Positions 1 to 8,946 of a stretch of DNA of 10,215 nt are shown here, one piece after another. Every line of letters begins with the position of its first letter. Positions within the stretch are counted from its first letter, which is position 1. The DNA lies in contig JAVVVJ010000081.1 of NCBI GenBank assembly GCA_036652695.1, positions 1 to 10,215 on the forward strand. The letters run 5' to 3'. A program made the position numbers and the translations under genes. The notes beneath the pieces were generated by a model. That model had not been told where the DNA came from and ran no database searches. It saw nothing but the letters and a program-made list of their open reading frames with translations. The DNA comes from Limiplasma sp036652695. GTDB lineage: Bacteria > Bacillota > Clostridia > Christensenellales > Aristaeellaceae.

Positions 1-80
1 GCAAGCATCTATGGCATCTTTTGCCCGTGGTCTGCGTTGCATTTTAGACTTAGAGTAGGATAAGGGCTTGTGAAAAACCG
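1..80. other. Window edge, no secure gene
   Basis: No gene can be called confidently here. On the plus strand one frame is open from the edge to a TAG at 56-58 and another to a TAA at 61-63. Either could be the last residues of a gene entering from the left and ending at the hairpin at 81-109. On the minus strand an ATG at 42-40 opens a frame that runs off the edge (MQRRPRAKDAIDAC), which could be the start of the next gene after rpoC, but no Shine-Dalgarno site precedes it. Flanking sequence is needed to choose. Confidence 0.3.
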
Positions 81-109
81 AGTGGTCGCGCCTATGCGCG
101 GCCACTTTT
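81..109. terminator. Bidirectional hairpin terminator
   Basis: An 11-base-pair stem (81-91 with 96-106, one G-U pair) closes a 4-base loop. On the plus strand it is preceded by an A-run (73-77) and followed by TTTTC. On the minus strand the stem is followed by CGG and then TTTTTC. It can therefore end a plus-strand transcript entering from the left, and can act as a second, backup terminator for rpoC on the minus strand. Confidence 0.75.
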
Positions 110-111
110 CT

Positions 112-155
112 ATACAACAAAGCCGGGCGACTTTCGTCGCCCGGCTTTGTTGTAT
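112..155 (-). terminator. rpoC terminator, 20-bp perfect hairpin
   Basis: Bases 112-131 are exactly complementary to 136-155, giving a 20-base-pair stem with a 4-base loop. Read on the minus strand the loop is GAAA closed by C-G, a stable GNRA tetraloop. The G+C-rich core is flanked by an A-rich arm and a T-rich arm (TTTGTTGTAT), the usual layout of an intrinsic terminator whose U-tract pairs back to the A-tract. It begins 18 bases after the rpoC stop codon, so it is assigned as the main end of the rpoBC transcript. Its near symmetry allows activity in both directions. Confidence 0.85.
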
Positions 156-173
156 GATCATCAATAGAGCGTG

Positions 174-3100
174 TTAGAAGTTTTCGACGAGGCTGATATC
201 CTTATAGCGCGGCATGCCCGTGCCAGCGGGAATCAGCTTGCCAATGATGACGTTCTCCTTGAGCCCCAAGAGCGGATCAACCTTGCCCTTGATGGCGGCA
301 TCGGTCAAAACGCGGGTGGTCTCCTGGAAGGAGGCGGCGGAGAGGAAGCTCTCCGTGGCCAAGCTCGCCTTGGTGATGCCAAGCAGCACGCGCTTTGCGA
401 TTGCGGGGCGGCCGCCTGCTTCGATGGTGGCATGGTTGGCCTCCTCAAAGCGGTAGATGTCCACCAGCGCGCCGGGCAGGAGCGAGGTATCGCCGCTGTC
501 CTCTACACGCACCTTGCGCAGCATCTGCTTGACGATGACCTCGATATGCTTATCGCTGATGTTAACGCCCTGCTGGCGGTAAACGCTGAGCACCTCACGC
601 AGCAGATAGTCCTGCACAGCCTTCACGCCTAGAATGCGAAGCAGATCGTGGGGATTGATGGAGCCCTCGACTAGCTCTGTGCCCGCCTCTACCTGCTGGC
701 CGTCCTGTACCCTGAGGCGGCTGCCGTAGTTGATGGCGTACACCTTCTGCTCGTGCGTATCCTCGGCGCTGGTTACGGTGATCTCGCGCTTTTTCTTGTT
801 TTCGCCTACGCTGACCTGACCATTGATCTCACTGAGGATGGCGTCGCGCTTCGGGCGGCGGGCTTCGAAAAGCTCTTCCACGCGGGGAAGACCCTGCGTG
901 ATATCGTCGCCGGTGGCGATACCGCCGGTATGGAAGGTACGCATGGTCAGCTGCGTGCCGGGCTCGCCGATGGCCTGTGCGGCAATGATGCCCACAGCCT
1001 CGCCGACATCCACGGCGCCGCCGGTGGCAAGGTTCGCGCCATAGCAGCGCGCACAAACGCCGGTTTCGTTGCGGCAGGTCAAAACGCTGCGCACCTGCGC
1101 CTTTTTAAGCCCTGCGGCGCAAATGGCATGCGCCTTCTCGTGGGTGATGGTTTCGTTAAGCGCGGCGAGAATCTCTCCGGTTTGCGGATGCATGATGTCC
1201 TCTGCGGCTACGCGGCCAATGAGGCGATCCTCAAGGCTTTCGATGACCTGATTGCCGATGGTGATCTCCTGAACGGAGATGCCGCGAACCTTTTCGCCGC
1301 GAACGGCAAAGCAGTCAACTTCGCGCACGATGACCTCTTGCGATACATCCACCAAGCGGCGGGTGAGGTAGCCAGAGTCGGCGGTACGCAGAGCCGTATC
1401 AGCCAAGGATTTGCGGCTGCCGTGGGAGGACAGGAAGAATTCCAAAACCTTCAAGCCTTCCTTGAAGTTTGCGCGAATGGGAAGCTCCAGCGTGCGTCCG
1501 GAAGGCGAAGCCATCAGGCCGCGCATACCGGCAAGCTGAGCAACCTGCGAGGCGCTACCGCGCGCGCCTGAATCGGTCATCATACGGATGGGGTTAAACA
1601 TGTCCAAGCTGGGCAGAATCATGTTACGCAGGGTGGCGGTGGTGCCGTTCCAAATGTCCACGACCTTGCCGTAGCGCTCATCCTCGGAAAGCATACCCAT
1701 GCGATAGAGGCTGTTGATCTCGGCGACTTGCTCGTCTGCCGCCGCCAAAATCTGCGGCTTCTCGGGCGGTACAATGATATCGCTGACGGATACGGTGATT
1801 GCGCCGCGCGTGGAATACTTAAAGCCTAGGTTCTTGATATTGTCCAGCACCAGTGCCGTTTCGTGAATGCCGTGCTTGAGGTACACCTCGTCAACGATCT
1901 TGCCAAGCTCTTTTTTGCCAGCCAGCGTGTCGATTTCCAACGCGTACATGTCGTCCAAGCACTTGCGGGGTCGACGGCCGATGTCCTGCGGGATCACCTC
2001 GTTAAACAGGAGGCGACCCAAGGTGCAGTCGATGGTCTTGTACCCCTTTACGCCCTCAAACTCGCGGTTGACACGCACCTTGATGGGGGCCTGCAGGCTC
2101 AGCTGATTGGTTTGGTAGGCCAGCATAGCCTCGTCCGGGCTGATGAACATGCGGCCATGTCCCAGCGCATCCTCACGAACAATGGTCAGGTAATAGCAAC
2201 CGATAACCATATCCTGCGAGGGCGACATAACGGGCTTACCATCCTGAGGCTTCAAAATGTTGTTGTGCGCCAGCATCAGGAAGCGGCATTCGGCCTGCGC
2301 CTCCATGGAGAGCGGCACGTGGATAGCCATCTGGTCACCGTCAAAGTCCGCGTTGTAGGCGGTGCAGACCAACGGGTGCAGCTTCAGCGCCTTGCCCTCT
2401 ACCAAAATGGGCTCGAAGGCCTGTATGCCCAAGCGGTGAAGCGTAGGCGCGCGGTTGAGCAGCACCGGGTGCTCCTTGATGACGTCCTCCAGAATGTCCC
2501 ATACCTCCGGACGCCCTTTTTCCACCATGCGCTTTGCGTTCTTGCCATGATGCGCTTTTTTAAGCGTCACAAGGCGCTCAATAACGAAGGGCTTGAACAG
2601 CTCAAGCGCCATTTCCTTTGGAACGCCGCATTGGTATAGCTTAAGCTCCGGCCCTACAACGATAACCGAACGGCCGGAGTAGTCAACGCGCTTGCCCAGC
2701 AGGTTCTGGCGGAAACGCCCCTGCTTGCCGCGCAGCAGATCGGACAGGGACTTGAGCGCGCGGTTGCCGGGGCCTGTGACAGCGCGACCGCGGCGGCCGT
2801 TGTCAATCAGCGCGTCCACAGCCTCCTGTAGCATGCGCTTTTCGTTGCGGACAATGATATCCGGCGCGCCCAGCTCCAGCAGCCGCTTTAGGCGGTTATT
2901 GCGGTTGATGACGCGGCGGTAAAGGTCGTTGAGGTCACTGGTGGCAAAGCGTCCGCCGTCCAGCTGCACCATGGGGCGCAAATCTGGTGGAATCACGGGC
3001 ACAACGTCCAAAATCATCCATTCGGGCTTGTTGTGGGAAAGGCGGAACGCCTCCACAACCTCAAGGCGCTTCACGGCACGGGCGCGCTTTTGCCCCTCGG

Positions 3101-3737
3101 TGTCGCGGTCGCGCTCCTTTTCGGCAAGCTCGGCGATTTCCTTTTTCAGACGCTCGCCAATTTCATCCAAATCAAGCGAGACAAGCATTTCCTTTACGGC
3201 CTCTGCACCCATGCCGGCACGGAAGCTGCCCTTGCCGCATTTGGCTTCCACCTCGCGGTAGCGTGCGTCGGTGATCAGCTCGTGCAGCTTCAGCCCCGTT
3301 TGGGTGCTGTCGCCGGGGTCAAGCACAATGAAGTTGGCAAAATACAGCACCTTTTCAAGCGTGCGGGGGCTGATATCCAGCAGCATGCCCATCCGGCTGG
3401 GGATGCCCTTGAAATACCAGATATGGCTTACAGGCGCGGCGAGCTGGATATGTCCCATCCGCTCGCGGCGTACCTTGGCGCGCGTAACCTGTACGCCGCA
3501 CTTGTCGCAAACCTTGTTTTTATCCTTGAACTTGATGCGCTTGTATTTGCCGCAGTTACATTCCCAGTCCTTGGTTGGGCCGAAGATGCGCTCGCAAAAC
3601 AGGCCGTCACGCTCGGGCTTCAAGGTGCGATAGTTGATGGTTTCAGGCTTGCAAACCTCGCCGCAGCTCCATTTCAGAATCTGCTCGGGCGAGGCCATGC
3701 CGATCTGGATGGAATCGAGGTTGGTCAGTTCAAACAA
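174..3737 (-). CDS. rpoC: DNA-directed RNA polymerase subunit beta'
   Basis: This is the largest core subunit of RNA polymerase (1187 residues), which with beta forms the active site for RNA synthesis. Visible landmarks: the N-terminal zinc-binding cysteines C60, C62, C77 and C80; the catalytic NADFDGDQM motif at 462-470, whose aspartates 464, 466 and 468 hold the catalytic magnesium; the bridge helix near 760-800; the second zinc site C809, C888, C895, C898; and the trigger loop near 921-945 with M932, R933 and H936. The trigger loop is uninterrupted, so the large insertion of proteobacterial beta' is absent, as expected for Firmicutes. The start is TTG at 3737, chosen because the protein then begins at the conserved FELTNLDSIQIG segment and because AAAGGGAG lies 9 bases upstream. 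It is cotranscribed with rpoB and followed by tandem terminators. The gene looks intact. Confidence 0.98.
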   Translation of the reverse strand: MFELTNLDSIQIGMASPEQILKWSCGEVCKPETINYRTLKPERDGLFCERIFGPTKDWECNCGKYKRIKFKDKNKVCDKCGVQVTRAKVRRERMGHIQLAAPVSHIWYFKGIPSRMGMLLDISPRTLEKVLYFANFIVLDPGDSTQTGLKLHELITDARYREVEAKCGKGSFRAGMGAEAVKEMLVSLDLDEIGERLKKEIAELAEKERDRDTEGQKRARAVKRLEVVEAFRLSHNKPEWMILDVVPVIPPDLRPMVQLDGGRFATSDLNDLYRRVINRNNRLKRLLELGAPDIIVRNEKRMLQEAVDALIDNGRRGRAVTGPGNRALKSLSDLLRGKQGRFRQNLLGKRVDYSGRSVIVVGPELKLYQCGVPKEMALELFKPFVIERLVTLKKAHHGKNAKRMVEKGRPEVWDILEDVIKEHPVLLNRAPTLHRLGIQAFEPILVEGKALKLHPLVCTAYNADFDGDQMAIHVPLSMEAQAECRFLMLAHNNILKPQDGKPVMSPSQDMVIGCYYLTIVREDALGHGRMFISPDEAMLAYQTNQLSLQAPIKVRVNREFEGVKGYKTIDCTLGRLLFNEVIPQDIGRRPRKCLDDMYALEIDTLAGKKELGKIVDEVYLKHGIHETALVLDNIKNLGFKYSTRGAITVSVSDIIVPPEKPQILAAADEQVAEINSLYRMGMLSEDERYGKVVDIWNGTTATLRNMILPSLDMFNPIRMMTDSGARGSASQVAQLAGMRGLMASPSGRTLELPIRANFKEGLKVLEFFLSSHGSRKSLADTALRTADSGYLTRRLVDVSQEVIVREVDCFAVRGEKVRGISVQEITIGNQVIESLEDRLIGRVAAEDIMHPQTGEILAALNETITHEKAHAICAAGLKKAQVRSVLTCRNETGVCARCYGANLATGGAVDVGEAVGIIAAQAIGEPGTQLTMRTFHTGGIATGDDITQGLPRVEELFEARRPKRDAILSEINGQVSVGENKKKREITVTSAEDTHEQKVYAINYGSRLRVQDGQQVEAGTELVEGSINPHDLLRILGVKAVQDYLLREVLSVYRQQGVNISDKHIEVIVKQMLRKVRVEDSGDTSLLPGALVDIYRFEEANHATIEAGGRPAIAKRVLLGITKASLATESFLSAASFQETTRVLTDAAIKGKVDPLLGLKENVIIGKLIPAGTGMPRYKDISLVENF

Positions 3738-3746
3738 AACGCGGCA

Positions 3747-3754
3747 CTCCCTTT
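3747..3754 (-). promoter_or_regulatory. Ribosome binding site of rpoC
   Basis: Read on the minus strand this is AAAGGGAG, 9 bases before the TTG start codon of rpoC, within the 29-base gap after rpoB. It supports initiation at the non-ATG codon and independent ribosome loading on the second gene of the operon. Confidence 0.75.
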
Positions 3755-3766
3755 CGCGGTATCAGC

Positions 3767-7510
<3,744 letters not shown>

Positions 7511-7517
7511 AAATGCC

Positions 7518-7527
7518 ATCACCCCTT
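7518..7527 (-). promoter_or_regulatory. Ribosome binding site of rpoB
   Basis: Minus-strand AAGGGGTGAT closely matches the complement of the 16S rRNA tail and lies 7 bases before ATG 7510, which favours that start. A weaker GAGGAA farther upstream would be spaced for GTG 7522 instead, so the start remains slightly ambiguous. Confidence 0.65.
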
Positions 7528-7564
7528 ATGTTCCTCGCAGCGTATCCGGCGGCGAAACCGCTTA

Positions 7565-7611
7565 GCCTTGCTATACAACAAGAATTTCTTGTTGCTTTTT
7601 TCACGCAAGGC
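7565..7611 (-). promoter_or_regulatory. Two-tier stem-loop in rpoB leader
   Basis: In the minus-strand leader, GCCTTGC (7611-7605) pairs exactly with GCAAGGC (7571-7565). This outer stem encloses an inner hairpin of CAACAAG with CTTGTTG (7594-7588 with 7582-7576; up to 9 pairs can form). The two stems are joined by an internal loop, 10 bases with an A6 run on one side and TATA on the other. The structure sits about 60 bases after the predicted transcription start and 54 bases before the rpoB ATG. On the minus strand no T-run follows it, so it is not a simple terminator for rpoB. On the plus strand the inner hairpin is followed by T6 and could stop antisense transcription. Its role is unknown; processing or expression control of rpoBC is inference. 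Confidence 0.55.
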
Positions 7612-7676
7612 ATGTACAATACCAAGTAATCGCACAGGCACAGCTTCGCACAGTAACGATACTGATGCAAGTTTAT

Positions 7677-7705
7677 ATTATAGCGCCCGAGCGTGCCTAT
7701 GTCAA
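7677..7705 (-). promoter_or_regulatory. Consensus sigma-A promoter of rpoBC
   Basis: Read on the minus strand, TTGACA (7705-7700) and TATAAT (7682-7677) are separated by exactly 17 bases, so both hexamers and the spacer match the housekeeping consensus perfectly. Transcription should begin near 7670, giving a leader of about 160 bases before rpoB. A perfect promoter directly upstream fits constitutive strong expression of polymerase genes that are not linked to ribosomal protein genes here. Confidence 0.9.
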
Positions 7706-7775
7706 TACACACAGGCAAATTTGCTGCATTTCTTTCCTTATAGATTTTAAAGCTGGAAAAAGGAGCGCTTTTTGA

Positions 7776-8219
7776 ATGATAAAATTCGGTCAAGTGAGTA
7801 AATATAACGAAAAAACGGGCATGGCGACCGTTGTGTACGTTCGCCCGGACGCGTGCGAAAAATGCGGCGCCTGCGGTAGCGAGAGCCACAAGGGCAGCAT
7901 TGAGCTGAAGGCGGCTTGCAAGCAGGGGGATTGGGTGCGCGTGGAGCTGCCGGATGCGCGCTTTGTTCAGGCGACCACCATTGCATATGCAATTCCGCTA
8001 TGCGGGTTTTTGATCGGCCTATGCGCCGGGTATTTTGCGACTGGCGGAAACGAGCTTTGGGCGGTACTGGGAAGCTTAGGCGGGCTTGGGCTTTGCGTGC
8101 TGGGGCTGATGATCAACGAGAAGCGCATCGCTGGAAAGCCGGAATGGACGCCCCGCATCGTTGCGGTATATCCCGATAAGCCCGGCATGGGCGAACTGGG
8201 CTGTGATGGTTGCCGATAA
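7776..8219 (+). CDS. RseC/MucC family membrane protein
   Basis: A 147-residue protein resembling the RseC/MucC family. In Proteobacteria this family influences the sigma-E response and is linked to reduction of the SoxR iron-sulfur cluster; in Firmicutes its role is poorly defined. Visible: a short N-terminal beta-rich part with the cysteine motif C27-x2-C30-x2-C33, two hydrophobic membrane segments (about 64-88 and 94-113) joined by a short loop, and a C-terminal tail ending in GCDGCR with C143 and C146. The cysteine spacing suggests a redox or metal site on the cytoplasmic side, which is inference. The start at ATG 7776 has AAAGGAG 10 bases upstream. It is divergent from rpoBC; no clear plus-strand promoter was found in the 93 bases between the rpoB -10 element and the start. 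It is monocistronic, ending in a terminator. No sigma-E, rnf or rsx genes are adjacent. Confidence 0.8.
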   Translation: MIKFGQVSKYNEKTGMATVVYVRPDACEKCGACGSESHKGSIELKAACKQGDWVRVELPDARFVQATTIAYAIPLCGFLIGLCAGYFATGGNELWAVLGSLGGLGLCVLGLMINEKRIAGKPEWTPRIVAVYPDKPGMGELGCDGCR

Positions 8220-8235
8220 ACGGCAACCTTTTTTT
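8208..8235 (+). terminator. Terminator overlapping the rseC-like stop
   Basis: A perfect 8-base-pair stem, GGTTGCCG (8208-8215) with CGGCAACC (8221-8228), has a 5-base loop and is followed by seven T (8229-8235). The TAA stop codon (8217-8219) lies in the loop, and the last codons of the RseC-like gene form the 5' arm, so the terminator overlaps the coding region. Confidence 0.93.
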
Positions 8236-8268
8236 GTACGATATACACAATGACAAGCACGGAATTGA

Positions 8269-8297
8269 TTGACAAATATGTCCTAAAGTTATATGAT
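8269..8297 (+). promoter_or_regulatory. Promoter of the surface protein gene
   Basis: TTGACA (8269-8274) is followed after 17 bases by TATGAT (8292-8297), a near-consensus sigma-A promoter. Transcription should start near 8304, leaving a leader of about 65 bases. AGGAG at 8357-8361, 7 bases before ATG 8369, serves as the ribosome binding site. No repressor operator or riboswitch was recognised in the leader. Confidence 0.85.
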
Positions 8298-8368
8298 AAG
8301 GGTGGTCTCATTAGATCGTCTGGCATACCAATATAAGGTTCGACAATATAGAGTTTAGGAGAAAAGCC

Positions 8369-8791
8369 ATGAAAAACGTTAATCGGATTCTTTCCATCTT
8401 GCTTTCAATGGCATTGGTGTTGACGAACATACCATTTGCGGCGTTTGCGCAGGAGGCGGAAGCGCCCGCTGCCGTTGCGGTGGAAGCGGAAGTTGGGGAG
8501 TCTGCGCCGCAAGCGCCGGCTGAAGAGCCGCAAGCACCGGCTGAAGAGCCGCAAGCGCCCAGCGAGCCGACGGAGCAGCCCGCGACGCAAGCGCCCAGCG
8601 AGCCAACGGAGCAGCCCGCGACGCAAGCGCCCAGCGAGCCAACGGAGCAGCCCGCGACGCAAGCGCCTAGCGAGCCGACGGAGCAACCCGCGACGCAAGC
8701 GCCCAGCGAGCCAACGGAGCAGCCCGCGACGCAAGCGCCTGTGGAGCAACATCCCTACCTGACCTTTGAAAGCATGGAGGGCGGCGTGCGC
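8369..8791 (+). CDS. Secreted repeat protein, N-terminal part
   Basis: This is the 5' part of a large exported protein interrupted by a run of N. It opens with a signal peptide: MKNVNR, a hydrophobic core to about residue 24, and a probable signal peptidase I site after AFA (residues 25-27) before QEAEAP. Next comes an Ala/Glu/Pro-rich stretch, two copies of PQAPAEE, and five perfect 12-residue units (QAPSEPTEQPAT), the kind of extended Pro/Thr/Glu-rich stalk that spaces a surface domain from the membrane or wall. After the repeats, PVEQHPYLTFESMEGGVR begins the folded region. The start is supported by AGGAG 7 bases upstream and a promoter at 8269-8297. Translating straight through the N-run hits a stop soon after it, but the gap length is arbitrary. 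Joining the identical 55-base copies on either side keeps the frame and continues into the part from 8893, so both are treated as one gene. The exact protein function is unknown; adhesion or polysaccharide binding is inference. Confidence 0.85.
8507..8548 (+). repeat. Two 21-base coding repeats
   Basis: Two tandem 21-base units (8507-8527 and 8528-8548) encode PQAPAEE twice and differ by one synonymous base (GCG or GCA for alanine). They lead directly into the 36-base array and probably arose by slippage or unequal exchange in the same low-complexity stalk. Confidence 0.85.
8552..8740 (+). repeat. 36-base tandem repeat, five copies plus partial
   Basis: Five in-frame 36-base units start at 8552, 8588, 8624, 8660 and 8696 and encode QAPSEPTEQPAT, followed by a partial unit (QAP) to 8740. 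The copies differ only by synonymous third-position changes such as CCG/CCA and CAG/CAA, so protein identity is perfect. The array is a candidate length-variable stalk. Because it is nearly identical and lies close to an assembly gap, the true copy number may be higher than shown. Confidence 0.95.
8737..8791 (+). repeat. 55-base direct repeat, left copy at gap
   Basis: These 55 bases immediately before the N-run are identical to 8892-8946 immediately after it. They encode the end of the stalk and the first residues of the folded domain. The copy ends exactly where the N-run begins, the pattern left when two overlapping contig ends are joined without merging. Confidence 0.95.
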
Positions 8792-8891
8792 NNNNNNNNN
8801 NNNNNNNNNNNNNNNNNNNNNNNNNNNNNNNNNNNNNNNNNNNNNNNNNNNNNNNNNNNNNNNNNNNNNNNNNNNNNNNNNNNNNNNNNNN
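8792..8891. other. Assembly gap of 100 N
   Basis: The run is exactly 100 N, a conventional placeholder length for gaps of unknown size. The identical 55 bases on both flanks suggest the true gap is zero and the contigs overlap; a real duplication of unknown length is the alternative. Confidence 0.98.
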
Positions 8892-8946
8892 GCCTGTGGA
8901 GCAACATCCCTACCTGACCTTTGAAAGCATGGAGGGCGGCGTGCGC
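8892..8946 (+). repeat. 55-base direct repeat, right copy at gap
   Basis: Exact copy of 8737-8791 beginning at the first base after the N-run. Removing this copy and the 100 N (155 bases) brings the reading frame of the downstream part into register with the upstream part. Confidence 0.95.

Noticed and set aside
1..42. Start of a minus-strand gene (MQRRPRAKDAIDAC) resembling a regulator N-terminus
   Set aside because: Only 14 codons are visible, there is no Shine-Dalgarno site, and a competing plus-strand frame is equally open; kept only as an undetermined edge.
485..511. Possible rifampicin-resistance substitution in RpoB (numbers are protein residues)
   Set aside because: The key positions equivalent to E. 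coli D516, H526 and S531 carry the sensitive-type residues; the Pro after MDQ is, from memory, a common variant in Clostridia.
8552..8740. Possible CRISPR array
   Set aside because: The 36-base units are directly adjacent with no spacers, are in frame, and encode a low-complexity stalk.
8369..8917. 182-residue protein translated straight through the N-run
   Set aside because: The residues after the gap are in the wrong frame compared with the duplicated 55 bases; the stop near 8917 comes from the arbitrary 100-base gap length.
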